Shown: positions 34,217-42,986, counted from the first letter of the stretch. The stretch is DNA of 64,000 nucleotides from Pseudoramibacter sp. (GCF_022484225.1 NZ_JAKVLT010000001.1:930001-994000), one strand, 5' to 3'. Notes: generated by a model not told the origin, from the sequence alone. Numbers and translations: made by a program.

Positions 34217-34843
34217 ATGAGATCGCGCAGAAAAGAGAGAAAAAGAGTGAAAGAAAAAAGAGACCGCAGACAGCAGAAAACCAGGCAATCGATTTTAAAA
34301 GCTTTTAAGATCCTCCTGACCCAGAAGCGGTATTCCGCCATTACGGTTCAGAATATCGTCGATCTGGCCGATGTGGGGAGAAGCACGTTTTACGCGCATT
34401 TTGAGACCAAGGATATGCTGCTGGCAGAACTGTGCGACGATATCCGGGATCACGTCGTGTCCCAGCACCTGAAGGCGGAATCGTCCCACGATTTTTCAGA
34501 CAGCCCGCCGAATCCGAAGACGGTGATCACGCACATTTTTTATCACCTCAGAGACGACCACCGCAATTTGGTGAGCATGATGGCCGACGAAACCCGGGCC
34601 CTGTTTCTGCATTATTTCAAAAACAGCCTCATCGAAATGTTCCGCATGATCTGGCGCGATGCGATCGACCGGTCCGATCTGCCGGAGGGGTTCCTGCTCA
34701 ATCACATCGCCGGGGCCTTTGTCAACACCTTGGACTGGTGGATTTCGAGACAGATGACCGACACGCCGGAAACCATCGCCGTCCTTTATCTTCAGACGGT
34801 GGAGCCGGTTTTGGCGGCATCGGCGAAAGACAGCGGGGTCTGA
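34217..34843 (+). CDS. TetR/AcrR family transcriptional regulator
   Basis: The 208-residue protein starts with a very basic stretch. A TetR DNA-binding domain follows at about 18-65: RQSILKAFKILL, then AITVQNIVDLADVGRSTFYAHF with the recognition helix at the VGRSTFYAHF end. The ligand-binding C-terminus has the DWWISRQMT type ending seen in this family. The start is uncertain, because a TAGAAT -10-like hexamer overlaps the ATG at 34217. A GTG at 34247 would remove ten basic residues. It likely regulates its own operon, the divergent metal ATPase, or both. Confidence 0.83.
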   Translation: MRSRRKERKRVKEKRDRRQQKTRQSILKAFKILLTQKRYSAITVQNIVDLADVGRSTFYAHFETKDMLLAELCDDIRDHVVSQHLKAESSHDFSDSPPNPKTVITHIFYHLRDDHRNLVSMMADETRALFLHYFKNSLIEMFRMIWRDAIDRSDLPEGFLLNHIAGAFVNTLDWWISRQMTDTPETIAVLYLQTVEPVLAASAKDSGV

Positions 34844-34846
34844 GCC

Positions 34847-35785
34847 ATGCGCAATGTGATCATTACCATCATCACCCTTGCGATGCCGGTCTGGGTGGCG
34901 GTGATGGCTTATCTGGAAAGGCCGGCGCGCCGGGTTAGAAAGCCGGAGCATTTAATTACCATGACGGGATTGGCCAAGACCTATTTTGGCCTCGGCATCG
35001 CGGTTTCAATCGTCTTTTTCGCCATTTCGACGCAGCCGAACCACGATCCGGCGACGCGCGTCGGCAGCCTCAACATTCATCTGTCAATCTGGCTGGCGGC
35101 GGTGATCGTCGTGCTCTACCTTTTCAGTTATTTCTGCGGCGGCTGGTATATCGACATCAGAAGCGATGGCCTTTGCTATCAGAACCTGCTGCGCAAACGG
35201 GGAGAAGTGGCCTATCGGGAGATCCGGAACGTGATCTTTGACGGCCGCCGCCATCTTCTGGTTTACGGCCGGGATCCCATGGTGCCCCGCATTGTGCTCC
35301 CCATCGACCGCTGCCGGGACGAAGTGGCCGAAGCCTTTAAGACCAATAAAATTCATGTGCAGTTTCGCGATGACTTGTCGGATTTCACCCTGCGCTTCAC
35401 CTGGATCTATCTGGGAATGGACCTTGTGGTCATGGGAATGACAGCCCTTTTGATCGTGTTGGGCATCCGCTTTCACGAAATTCCGGCGACGGTTTTGGTC
35501 TGCATCCTCGGCAGCTTTTTTGCGCTGGAACTCATGGACCAGCGGTATTACCGCATCCGGGTCTGCGGCCGTCACATCACCGAGCGCAAAATTTTCAGAC
35601 GGGACAAGCAAATTGATTTTGACCAGATCGGCCGCGTCGTTTATGATCCCAGCGAAGTTAAGCCTGGCCTCGTGCTTTTGGATCAGGAGAACAGGCGGCT
35701 CATGATCGTCGAAAAAAAACTCAGCAATTATTATTTATTTGACATGGTTGCCCATACAGAGGGCTGGATAAAGGAGCAAAAATGA
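34847..35785 (+). CDS. Membrane protein with two transmembrane/PH-like units
   Basis: I do not recognise a named family with certainty. The 312 residues show hydrophobic spans near 3-20, 46-62 and 83-103, then a soluble beta-rich segment (about 104-175) that starts GWYIDIRSDGLCYQNLLRK. Two further spans (about 186-232) lead to a second similar segment starting RYYRIRVCGRHITERKIF. The pattern of span pair followed by a bacterial PH-like beta domain occurs twice, suggesting internal duplication. It lies 3 bases after the TetR gene and overlaps the TSCPD gene, so it belongs to a regulated operon. Confidence 0.6.
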   Translation: MRNVIITIITLAMPVWVAVMAYLERPARRVRKPEHLITMTGLAKTYFGLGIAVSIVFFAISTQPNHDPATRVGSLNIHLSIWLAAVIVVLYLFSYFCGGWYIDIRSDGLCYQNLLRKRGEVAYREIRNVIFDGRRHLLVYGRDPMVPRIVLPIDRCRDEVAEAFKTNKIHVQFRDDLSDFTLRFTWIYLGMDLVVMGMTALLIVLGIRFHEIPATVLVCILGSFFALELMDQRYYRIRVCGRHITERKIFRRDKQIDFDQIGRVVYDPSEVKPGLVLLDQENRRLMIVEKKLSNYYLFDMVAHTEGWIKEQK

Positions 35786-36027
35786 TTTACAGAACACAGG
35801 GAACCTGCTCAAGAAGCATCACGTACGAAGTGGAAGACGGCAAAGTGAAGCACGTTCAGTTTGAAGGTGGATGCGACGGCAACACCCAGGGCGTGGCGAA
35901 ACTGGTCGAAGGCCTGCCGGTGGAAACCGTGATCGAAAAACTGCGGGGCATCGACTGCCGGGGACGGGGCACTTCCTGTCCCGATCAGCTGGCTAAAGCT
36001 CTGGAAGCGTGGCAGAACGAAGCGTAA
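35782..36027 (+). CDS. Small TSCPD domain protein
   Basis: This 81-residue protein matches the short stand-alone TSCPD family: HVQFEGGCDGNTQGVAKLVEG and a C-terminal GTSCPDQLAKAL, which gives the family its name. TSCPD domains occur at the C-terminus of class II ribonucleotide reductases and may bind metal or cofactor through cysteines (here Cys9, Cys31, Cys55 and Cys63). The function of the short form is unknown. Translation is coupled to the upstream membrane gene by an ATGA overlap. Confidence 0.82.
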   Translation: MIYRTQGTCSRSITYEVEDGKVKHVQFEGGCDGNTQGVAKLVEGLPVETVIEKLRGIDCRGRGTSCPDQLAKALEAWQNEA

Positions 36028-36042
36028 TACAGGAGGAAAGCC

Positions 36043-36684
36043 ATGGATTTAAGCAACATTTCTTTAAATACTCATTCCAGCATTAAAATCACAGGAAAAG
36101 ACGGCATTGTGCTGTACTGCGATCCCTACGAGATCACAGAGGCGGCGCAGGATGCGGATCTGATTTTGCTGACCCACGACCATTACGATCATTTTGATCC
36201 CAAAAGCGTCGAAAAAGTCATGAAGGCAGACACGGCTTTTATCGTGCCGGAAAGTGTCCAGAACAGCGTTTCAGAAGTGGCGGGAGACCGTCAGGTGATT
36301 CCGCTGAAGGCGGGTCAGCGGGTTCTAATCGACGGCGTGAGCATTCAGGCTGTGGCGGCCTACAATTTGAAAAAGCAATATCACCCAAAGGCAAAGGGAT
36401 GGCTGGGTTATTTGATCACCTTGGATCAGCGGGTGTATTACATCGCCGGAGATACGGATGCGCTGCCTGAAAACACGAAATTCCAGGTGGATGTGGCCCT
36501 TGTTCCCATTGGCGGCACCTTTACGATGGACGCCAAGGAAGCGGCGGATTTTGTGAATGCACTTTGCCCTAAGGCAGTCATTCCCGTACATTACGGAACC
36601 GTCGCCGGCAAGCCTGAAGATGCCGATCATTTTGAAGCCCAGGTGAACGCGTGCATTCCGGTGGTGCGCAAGCTTTTTGTTTAA
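36043..36684 (+). CDS. Metallo-beta-lactamase fold hydrolase, UlaG-like
   Basis: The 213-residue protein has the metal motif THDHYDHFDP (HxHxDH variant with HDHYDH), the YIAGDTDALPE aspartate motif and a late VIPVHYGT histidine. These fit the UlaG/L-ascorbate-6-phosphate lactonase-like or UPF0173 group of MBL hydrolases. Substrate cannot be assigned. AGGAGG precedes the ATG by a good distance, and a strong terminator follows, so it ends the TetR operon. Confidence 0.82.
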   Translation: MDLSNISLNTHSSIKITGKDGIVLYCDPYEITEAAQDADLILLTHDHYDHFDPKSVEKVMKADTAFIVPESVQNSVSEVAGDRQVIPLKAGQRVLIDGVSIQAVAAYNLKKQYHPKAKGWLGYLITLDQRVYYIAGDTDALPENTKFQVDVALVPIGGTFTMDAKEAADFVNALCPKAVIPVHYGTVAGKPEDADHFEAQVNACIPVVRKLFV

Positions 36685-36700
36685 GAAAGCAGCATTTAAA

Positions 36701-36732
36701 AAAGTTTCTGGTTAAGCCAGAAACTTTTTTTT
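36701..36732 (+). terminator. Terminator of the TetR operon
   Basis: AAAGTTTCTGG / CCAGAAACTTT forms an 11-bp stem with a 5-base loop, followed by a T-run. Confidence 0.87.
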
Positions 36733-36777
36733 GTATAAATTGGCAGAACGGGAGAATAATGATATCTTATTTTGTTA

Positions 36778-36820
36778 TTGGCATATACTTATAAATATGA
36801 TAAGATACAAATGTATAAGT
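36778..36820 (+). promoter_or_regulatory. Promoter with flanking inverted repeat upstream of the CcpN-like gene
   Basis: TTGGCA (36778-36783) and TAAGAT (36801-36806, with a TG extension) are 17 bases apart. ACTTATA (36787-36793) and TATAAGT (36814-36820) form an inverted repeat around the -10, a plausible operator for autoregulation. Confidence 0.5.
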
Positions 36821-36844
36821 TATTGAATACTGAAGGAGGAAGTC

Positions 36845-37495
36845 ATGCAGCTCACGAAACGTCAGAAGAAAATTGCAGAAATTGTTAAAAATGAACAGCC
36901 TATTACTGGCGAAAAAATTGCTCGTAAGCTGCAGGTGACGCGCAGCGCACTTCGCGGCGATCTCGCAGTTCTGCTGTCCGGAGAAATTCTGACCGCGAGA
37001 CGCCACCTGGGCTACTATTATGTCGGCGGCGGAGAAGATCCCGTTCAGGAAAAAATATCCCGTCTGATGATTCGGGATTACATGTCGGAACCCGTTGTCG
37101 TCAGCTCTGATTCTGATGTGGATTCTGCGATTTACCGCCTGTTTACAGAAGATACGGGGACGCTCTTTGTGGGCAGCAAAGAAAATATCATCGGCATTGT
37201 GTCCCGAAAAGATTTGATCAAAAGCGCCATGGGCCGGGACGATTTGTCCAAAATGCCGATTTCAATGGTTATGACACCCCGGTCGAAAATGATTTACGCG
37301 AAGCCGGAGGACACGGTTCTAACGGCGGCGGAAAAACTGCTTAAATTTGAGGTGGACTGCCTGCCGGTGGGCCATATGCTGACAGATCCCGAGTCCGGAG
37401 AAGAACGCTTTGAAGTCGAAGGCCGGGTCTCTAAAACCAATATTGTGAGAATTTTTGTGTGTCTTGGAGACAAAAAAACAAATCATGAAGCGTAA
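36845..37495 (+). CDS. HTH-CBS transcriptional regulator, CcpN-like
   Basis: The 216-residue protein has an N-terminal winged helix (QKKIAEIVKNEQPITGEKIA, then LQVTRSALRGDLAVL) and two CBS domains (about 75-125 and 140-195) with the IRDYMSEPV and VMTPRSKMIYAKPEDTV borders. This is the architecture of Bacillus CcpN, a repressor of gluconeogenic genes that senses nucleotides through CBS domains. In Firmicutes such genes often precede a PEP synthase/PPDK regulator, but here an AMMECR1-related pair follows on the opposite strand. The target genes are unknown. AGGAGGAAG precedes the ATG. Confidence 0.85.
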   Translation: MQLTKRQKKIAEIVKNEQPITGEKIARKLQVTRSALRGDLAVLLSGEILTARRHLGYYYVGGGEDPVQEKISRLMIRDYMSEPVVVSSDSDVDSAIYRLFTEDTGTLFVGSKENIIGIVSRKDLIKSAMGRDDLSKMPISMVMTPRSKMIYAKPEDTVLTAAEKLLKFEVDCLPVGHMLTDPESGEERFEVEGRVSKTNIVRIFVCLGDKKTNHEA

Positions 37496-37510
37496 ATTTT
37501 GATGAAAACG

Positions 37511-37546
37511 CCCCTTAACCGGATACCGTCCGGCTAAGGGGTTTTG
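37511..37546 (+). terminator. Terminator after the CcpN-like gene
   Basis: CCCCTTA / TAAGGGG with an inner CCGGA / TCCGG stem, followed by TTTTG-TTTT. It separates two convergent genes. Confidence 0.8.
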
Positions 37547-37552
37547 TTTTGC

Positions 37553-38383
37553 TCAGACATTGCCGAGGTACACATGATGCAGATCTTTTTCTGAGATGGT
37601 TTTTAACTGTGTTAAGGTATCGATGGAAGTCGGCGGGGTGGCCATGTGATACATGGGGAAGTACCGGGTCAGGTGCAGCACCAGGTCCGGATCGATGCCG
37701 GCGAGCCACCTACTTTCTTTTTCCATATCTTCCGGGGCGTCGTTCATGCCCGGCACCACCAGGGTAGTGACTTCGACGTGGCAGGTTTTGGCTGCGCGGC
37801 GGATGAAACGCCGGGTGGTGTCGAAATCGCCGCCGAGCTGTGTATAAATTTCAGGACGGAAACCTTTAAGGTCCACGTTGACCGCGTCGATGAGGGGAAG
37901 AAGTTCGTTCAGAACGCCGTCCGAGCACTGGCCGTTGGTGACCAGCACGTTGACCATCCCGGCGTTGCGGACGAGCCCTGCGGTGTCCCGGACAAATTCG
38001 TAATTTACCAGGGGTTCGCTGTAGGTGTAGGCGACGCCGATGTTATTTGACTTTTCTCTCAGGGTGATGGCTTCAGACAGCACTTCCCGGGGTGAAACGC
38101 GCCGGGCCTTTTTGGGGGGCGCGGTTTGAGAGATGCCGGCATTCTGGCAGAAAGCGCAGCGCATGTTGCAGCCGAAGAAGCCGATGGACAGGATGCGGGA
38201 GCCGGGCATGAAATGCTTCAGGGGCTTTTTTTCGATAGGGTCCAGGGCCATTGCCGAGAGATAGCCGTACCCCGAAGGCACCAGATGTCCCTTTTCATTG
38301 CTTCTGGCCCGGCAGAGCCCGGTCTGTCCGGGCTTCAGACGGCAGTGATGAGGACAGCGTGTACACACGATCGCGGGGGTCAT
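37553..38383 (-). CDS. amrS: AmmeMemoRadiSam system radical SAM enzyme
   Basis: This 276-residue radical SAM protein has the SAM cluster motif [11 protein letters not shown] (CxxxCxxC) near residue 75, an N-terminal cysteine set CTRCPHHC and GLCRAR, and the [14 protein letters not shown] motif. That combination is specific for the AmmeMemoRadiSam (AmrS) family, related to pyruvate-formate-lyase activators. The reaction is not known to me. Its ATG overlaps the stop of the upstream AMMECR1/LigB gene (ATGA), so the two proteins are made together and probably act together. It ends convergently with the CcpN-like gene. Confidence 0.9.
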   Translation of the reverse strand: MTPAIVCTRCPHHCRLKPGQTGLCRARSNEKGHLVPSGYGYLSAMALDPIEKKPLKHFMPGSRILSIGFFGCNMRCAFCQNAGISQTAPPKKARRVSPREVLSEAITLREKSNNIGVAYTYSEPLVNYEFVRDTAGLVRNAGMVNVLVTNGQCSDGVLNELLPLIDAVNVDLKGFRPEIYTQLGGDFDTTRRFIRRAAKTCHVEVTTLVVPGMNDAPEDMEKESRWLAGIDPDLVLHLTRYFPMYHMATPPTSIDTLTQLKTISEKDLHHVYLGNV

Positions 38384-39699
38384 TTGAAGGCCTCGTGACG
38401 GTTGACTTCAAAGCGCATGAGCGAAACAGGTTCATCCGGGGAAATGCCGGCCTTTTGTCTGGAGATGGCGATTTGCTGTTCCGGCGTATCGACGCCGTCA
38501 AGATCCGGCAGGAGCAGTCCCCGGCGGCTGCCGCAGGTGACGATGACGCCGTAGCGTTTTGCATCGAGGGCATCTGTTGAAGCAACCGGTTCTGGTTCAG
38601 ATAAAATATCCACGCTGATATCGAGGCGGTCCAGTTCGGACTTTGAAATGGGCTGGAACCGGGGATCTTCCGTGGCAGCGGCGGCTGCGTTGTGAATGAT
38701 TTCGTCTGCGATGTTTTCGCGGACAGGTAAGAAGGTGCCGATGCATCCCCGGAGCCGGCCGTTTTCGTGGATGGAGACGAAGGCGCCGGCGCGGCGTTTA
38801 AACAGATCAGAGGGGACGTTTTTCGGCGGCGCCATGAGCACCCCTTCCCGGACGTAGGTGTCAATGGTCTGCCTGGCCAGGGCGACGCAGGGATCTTCAG
38901 CCCTGAAGATGCCGGTGGCGTAGCCGACGCCGAAGGTGTTTTCATGAGACAAAATGCGGGGCGTGACCGCGCAGTCCGAAAGGGCGCCGGCCATGATCGT
39001 GAAGGAGCGGTGCCCGCATTCTTCGGCTGCGCTTAAAAAAGCGGGATCGAAATCCAGCAGAGCTTTGAAATCACCGCTGCTTAAGACCTCAATCAAGCGT
39101 TTGTCGTAAGCCGGCCCTTCGGGATGAAAGCCGTAGGGACCCTCTTCTTTCTGGCAGTGGGAGAGATCGCCGCTGGCGATGTAGACACAGCGTCTGTGGG
39201 TCTGCTTTACGGCTTTGGCGATGAGCTGCCCCAGTTTCCAGTGGGCTTCCAGGGGCAGGCCGGAGAGGCCGATGCGCACGAGCTTGTACTGGGGGCAGCG
39301 CCGGTTCACAAAATAGAGGGGCACCATGGTGCCGTGGTCCGGCGTCAGGGAAGGGGTGCGTTCGCCCAAAGGACCGGCCGGAAAATCCTCGGCTTCCGCG
39401 AGGTGAAACAGGGTCTGGGTCAGTTCGGTGTCGTAGGTGATGTGAAAATTGACCTCCGGTGCGTTGAAGCGGCTCAAACTGCCGGACGTTTCAGCACCTG
39501 GGGCAATATAAAAATAATCCCGGTACATGAATGCGTGGGGCGAAGAAATCAGGATGGTGTCCGGCGCCAGGCGCGCGATATCCTGCGCCACTGCGTCGTA
39601 GCCGTCCAGAGTTTTCTGTATTTGCTTTTCTTCCCCTTTGCCGATTTCCGGAACGGCAACCGGGGGATGGGGAAGGATATAACCTGCTAAAATGGACAT
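38380..39699 (-). CDS. LigB-type extradiol-dioxygenase-like / AMMECR1 fusion protein
   Basis: The 439-residue protein has two modules. Residues about 1-260 match the LigB/MEMO-type extradiol dioxygenase fold, with likely metal histidines in ILPHPP (His11), [18 protein letters not shown] and [12 protein letters not shown]. Residues about 270-435 are the AMMECR1 domain, with [20 protein letters not shown] and a later [12 protein letters not shown]. The fused arrangement combines the A and B parts of the AmmeMemoRadiSam system. AGGAGG precedes the ATG. Function is unknown, but the coupling with AmrS implies a common pathway, possibly a radical modification. Confidence 0.88.
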   Translation of the reverse strand: MSILAGYILPHPPVAVPEIGKGEEKQIQKTLDGYDAVAQDIARLAPDTILISSPHAFMYRDYFYIAPGAETSGSLSRFNAPEVNFHITYDTELTQTLFHLAEAEDFPAGPLGERTPSLTPDHGTMVPLYFVNRRCPQYKLVRIGLSGLPLEAHWKLGQLIAKAVKQTHRRCVYIASGDLSHCQKEEGPYGFHPEGPAYDKRLIEVLSSGDFKALLDFDPAFLSAAEECGHRSFTIMAGALSDCAVTPRILSHENTFGVGYATGIFRAEDPCVALARQTIDTYVREGVLMAPPKNVPSDLFKRRAGAFVSIHENGRLRGCIGTFLPVRENIADEIIHNAAAAATEDPRFQPISKSELDRLDISVDILSEPEPVASTDALDAKRYGVIVTCGSRRGLLLPDLDGVDTPEQQIAISRQKAGISPDEPVSLMRFEVNRHEAFK

Positions 39700-39766
39700 G
39701 ATAGACCTCCTTTTTGATTATTTTACTGTTTGAAAAATAAAATTGAATTAAAAAGCGCGTAGTTTT

Positions 39767-39772
39767 TGTCAA
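39767..39772 (-). promoter_or_regulatory. Possible -35 for the AmmeMemoRadiSam operon
   Basis: On the minus strand a perfect TTGACA lies 68 bases before the ATG. A -10 such as TAATTC or TTCAAT is poor at 16-19 bases. On the plus strand a TAGAAT at 39783-39788 may serve glgB. Confidence 0.25.
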
Positions 39773-39841
39773 GAGGGCGTGATAGAATAAAAATAGCAAA
39801 GCGTTCTCATTTAATATTTAAAAATTCAGCAGAGGGGAATT

Positions 39842-41626
39842 ATGGATTTCTATCAATTTTATACAGGGGCATGTTTTGATGCCTATACGTTTCTTGGCGC
39901 ACATGTAACGGAAGACGGCGCCGTCTTTCGCACCTTCGCGCCGGCAGCGGACAAAATCGATTTGTGTCTGTGGCAGGACGGCGTTTCCAAAATTCTGCCC
40001 ATGCACGAAATTTACGACGGCAATTTTTACGAATGCAGCGCCGCGGGGGTAAAACCCGGAGATTATTACGCCTATGAAATCTATCACAATGGGGAATGCA
40101 CCGAACACTGCGACCCCTACGGCTTCGGCATGGAGCTGCGCCCGGGTCACCGTTCTGTTGTGCGGGATTTAAGCTACGCCTTTCACGACGCAAAATGGCA
40201 GCGTGAGCGCGGCGACGGCAAAAGCGGACCAGTGAACATTTACGAGATGCACCTTGGGTCCTGGCGGAAAAAAGGAGACGCGCCAGATGGGGACTGGTAT
40301 TCCTATGAAGAAATCGCAGGGCCTTTAATCGCTTATTTGAAACAGTCCGGGTACAACGCCGTGGAATTTCTGCCCCTTTCGGAACATCCCGCCGACGTGA
40401 GCTGGGGTTATCAGAACACGGGCTTCTTTGCGCCGACGAGCCGGTACGGCAGCGCGAAAGAACTCATGGCGCTGGTGGATGCGCTGCACCAGAACGGCAT
40501 CGCGGTGATCATGGATTTTGTGCCCGTTCATTTTGCCGTCGATGACTATGGACTGAGCCAGTACGACGGCACGGCCCTCTATGAATATCCCCACCGGGAT
40601 GTGGGCGACAGCGAATGGGGCAGCAAAAACTTCATGCATTCCCGGGGAGAAGTGCGCAGTTTTCTTCAGTCCGCCGCCAATTACTGGCTGTCAGTCTATC
40701 ATTTTGACGGGCTGCGCATGGACGCGGTGTCGCGCATCATTTACTGGCAGGGAGATGAAGCCAGAGGGGTCAACCGGGACGGCATTCTGTTTATCAAAAC
40801 GATGAACGCCGGGCTCAAGAGCCGTCATCCTAACTGCATGCTCATCGCAGAAGACTCGACAAATTATCCCAAGGTGACGGCGCCGGTGAGCGAGGACGGC
40901 CTGGGCTTTGATTACAAATGGGATCTGGGCTGGATGCACGACACCCTGTCGTTTTTCCAATCCTCGCCGGAACAGCGTTTCGGCCGGTACCACAAGCTGA
41001 CTTTCTCGATGATGTATTATTACAACGAGCATTATCTGCTGCCCCTTTCCCATGACGAAGTGGTGCACGGAAAGGCGACGATTCTGCAGAAAATGAACGG
41101 CGGTTACGACGGCAAATTTCCCCAGGCCAGAGCCATGTACGCGTACATGATGGCCCATCCTGGGAAGAAGCTCAATTTTATGGGCAATGAAATCGGCCAT
41201 TTCAGAGAGTGGGATGAAAAGCGGGAACAGGACTGGAACCTTCTGGAATTTCCCATTCACGAAGCCTTTTACCGTTACATCTGCGATTTGAATCAGCTTT
41301 ACTTAAATCATCCGGCCCTGTACGAAAAAGACTACGACCGGGACGGTTTTGAGTGGACCCAGGTGCACGGCGAAGACCGGACGGTTTACGCCTTTGAACG
41401 CCTTGGCGGAAAAGAAAGGATTCTGGCCCTGTTTAATTTCGGCAGCCATCCTCAAAAAGAAAAGATCGCGGGAAAGGCAGAAGACTATCAGCTTCTGATT
41501 CACAGCGATGACGAAAAATACGGCGGAAACGTTGAAAATCCGGCCCAATGTTTAAGGCAGGAAGAAGACGGCCTGGTGTGCACCCTCGCGCCCTTTTCGG
41601 CCGTACTGTTTGAAAAGCAGGCATAA
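39842..41626 (+). CDS. glgB: 1,4-alpha-glucan branching enzyme GlgB
   Basis: GlgB forms alpha-1,6 branches in glycogen. The 594-residue GH13 protein has a carbohydrate-binding N-terminal domain (about 15-110) with YTFLGAHVTEDGAVFRTFAP, here identified by its LGAH and FRTFAP motifs. Catalytic regions are DFVPVHF, the nucleophile in GLRMDAVSRIIYW, the acid in LIAEDSTNYP and LPLSHDEVVHGKATI. The short form fits GlgB lacking the first N-terminal module. The ATG follows GAGGGGAA. No other glycogen gene is adjacent. It ends at a bidirectional terminator. Confidence 0.92.
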   Translation: MDFYQFYTGACFDAYTFLGAHVTEDGAVFRTFAPAADKIDLCLWQDGVSKILPMHEIYDGNFYECSAAGVKPGDYYAYEIYHNGECTEHCDPYGFGMELRPGHRSVVRDLSYAFHDAKWQRERGDGKSGPVNIYEMHLGSWRKKGDAPDGDWYSYEEIAGPLIAYLKQSGYNAVEFLPLSEHPADVSWGYQNTGFFAPTSRYGSAKELMALVDALHQNGIAVIMDFVPVHFAVDDYGLSQYDGTALYEYPHRDVGDSEWGSKNFMHSRGEVRSFLQSAANYWLSVYHFDGLRMDAVSRIIYWQGDEARGVNRDGILFIKTMNAGLKSRHPNCMLIAEDSTNYPKVTAPVSEDGLGFDYKWDLGWMHDTLSFFQSSPEQRFGRYHKLTFSMMYYYNEHYLLPLSHDEVVHGKATILQKMNGGYDGKFPQARAMYAYMMAHPGKKLNFMGNEIGHFREWDEKREQDWNLLEFPIHEAFYRYICDLNQLYLNHPALYEKDYDRDGFEWTQVHGEDRTVYAFERLGGKERILALFNFGSHPQKEKIAGKAEDYQLLIHSDDEKYGGNVENPAQCLRQEEDGLVCTLAPFSAVLFEKQA

Positions 41627-41631
41627 TAAAA

Positions 41632-41663
41632 AAAGACCCGGCGGAAAATTCCGCTGGGTCTTT
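41632..41663. terminator. Bidirectional terminator between glgB and ferritin
   Basis: AAAGACCC-GCGG pairs with CCGC-GGGTCTTT (single bulges), with A-run on the left and T on the right. It serves two convergent genes. Confidence 0.7.
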
Positions 41664-41676
41664 GATTTGCATAAAA

Positions 41677-42168
41677 TTACTGACGTTCTTTGACCTTTTC
41701 GTTTAAGACGAATAAGCCGAGTTTTTTGCCGCCGAAAGTTTCCATGAGTTTGACCATGCGGTTGGCGTTGACTTCTTCTTCGCCTTGTTCGTGGACGAAC
41801 CACTGGAGGAATTCCATCGTGCGGTAATCGTGGACGCCCTTTGCGGCGGTCATGAGGTCGTTGATGCAGCCGGTGATGTATTCTTCGTGCGCCAGTGCAG
41901 CTTTAACCGGTTCCAGAAAATCGTTGAAGGTGACGTTCGGTGCGTCAATCTGTCCCAGCTTGACTTCCTGGCCGTTTTCATGCAGATAGCGGTAGATTTT
42001 CATCGCGTGTTCTTCTTCTTCATGGGCCTGTTTTTCGTACCAGCTGGCATAGCCGTCCAAACCGTGTTCGTCGTAATAAGCGGCGATCTGGAGGTAAAGA
42101 TAAGCAGAATAGTATTCTTTGGTAATCTGATCGTTTAACAGCGTGTAAATTTTTTTATCCAAGATCAT
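41677..42168 (-). CDS. ftnA: Bacterial non-heme ferritin
   Basis: Ferritin oxidises and stores iron in a 24-subunit cage. The 163-residue four-helix protein has the ferroxidase ligands in EYYSAYLYLQIAAYY (Glu17 region) and WYEKQAHEEEEHAMK, and a later helix with EEYITGCINDLM and FLQWFVHEQGEEE. It is the prokaryotic FtnA type without a Met heme ligand. TTAGGGGGC precedes the ATG. A strong minus-strand promoter lies just upstream; iron control is possible, but I see no clear Fur box. Confidence 0.93.
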   Translation of the reverse strand: MILDKKIYTLLNDQITKEYYSAYLYLQIAAYYDEHGLDGYASWYEKQAHEEEEHAMKIYRYLHENGQEVKLGQIDAPNVTFNDFLEPVKAALAHEEYITGCINDLMTAAKGVHDYRTMEFLQWFVHEQGEEEVNANRMVKLMETFGGKKLGLFVLNEKVKERQ

Positions 42169-42194
42169 AGCCCCCTAATATTTGAGTTACGAAC

Positions 42195-42223
42195 ATTATA
42201 ACAAAATCGATATGTTTTTTCAA
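42195..42223 (-). promoter_or_regulatory. Promoter of the ferritin gene
   Basis: On the minus strand, TTGAAA (42218-42223) and TATAAT (42195-42200, with a TG extension) are 17 bases apart. The opposite strand has a TATAAT at 42234-42239 that may serve the divergent DJ-1 gene. Confidence 0.75.
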
Positions 42224-42294
42224 TGAAATGCACTATAATAGAAATGAACAGCACATTAAGTGTGTGTAAAAATATGAGAAAAGAGGCGATGATT

Positions 42295-42870
42295 GTGCAT
42301 CATGCATATGTTTTTATGGTGGACGGAATGGAAGAAACGGAATGCCTGACCATCGTTGATCTGCTGCGCCGGGGCGGCGTGGATGTGACGACGGTCTCTG
42401 TGATGAAAAAAAAGGCGGTTCACACGTCTCACGGTGTCGTCATCAAAGCCGATCAGAAATTTAAAAAAGTCGATTTTTCAGATGCAGACCTGCTGTTTCT
42501 GCCCGGAGGCGGCCTCGGCGTTCAGAATCTGTACGCCCACAAAGGCTTGAAAAAGCTTTTGAAATCGGCAGATCTTGACAAAGTCTATCTCGGCGCCGTC
42601 TGTGCCGGCCCGTCTGTTCTCGGCAGACTCGGTCTTTTGAAAGGCTATCATGCCACCTGTTATCCCGGTTTTGAAGATCAGCTCAAAGGGGCGGATTACA
42701 CCGGAGAAGGGATTTGTGTGGACCGCCACATCGTCACCGGCATCGGCCTTGGATTCTGCGTGGACCTCGGGCTGCGCCTCCTCGCTATTTTAGAGGGGCA
42801 GGACGTCAGCGACAAGATCAAGGCCAAAATTCAGCATCCGGACTGTGTGGCGAAAGCAGCGAATCATTAA
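42295..42870 (+). CDS. DJ-1/PfpI family protein
   Basis: The 191-residue protein has the DJ-1 fold start AYVFMVDGMEETECLTIVDLL and the nucleophile cysteine in GAVCAGPSVLG with its elbow strand. Such proteins act as deglycase/glyoxalase-type or stress proteins, and the chemistry is debated. I prefer the GTG at 42295, eight bases after AGAGG. A longer frame from 42223 would begin before a TATAAT element at 42234 that looks like the -10 of this gene. Divergent from ferritin, it may be part of an oxidative stress region. Confidence 0.82.
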   Translation: MHHAYVFMVDGMEETECLTIVDLLRRGGVDVTTVSVMKKKAVHTSHGVVIKADQKFKKVDFSDADLLFLPGGGLGVQNLYAHKGLKKLLKSADLDKVYLGAVCAGPSVLGRLGLLKGYHATCYPGFEDQLKGADYTGEGICVDRHIVTGIGLGFCVDLGLRLLAILEGQDVSDKIKAKIQHPDCVAKAANH

Positions 42871-42896
42871 GTTTTCTAAAGGAACGGGCCGGGCGC

Positions 42897-42925
42897 TTGA
42901 GGTCTTTCTGCTTTTTATATATAAT
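42897..42925 (+). promoter_or_regulatory. Promoter of the Cna-B protein gene
   Basis: TTGAGG (42897-42902) and TATAAT (42920-42925) are 17 bases apart, 61 bases before the ATG. Confidence 0.5.
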
Positions 42926-42986
42926 AAAAGCGTATATTGAAATAGATGGAAATGATTGATTCAGAAAGTGTCGATAAAGCGTATAT

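Noticed and set aside
42223..42294. Longer start of the DJ-1 gene
   Set aside because: It would begin before a TATAAT element likely to be the promoter -10 and has no ribosome site; the GTG at 42295 has AGAGG at correct spacing.
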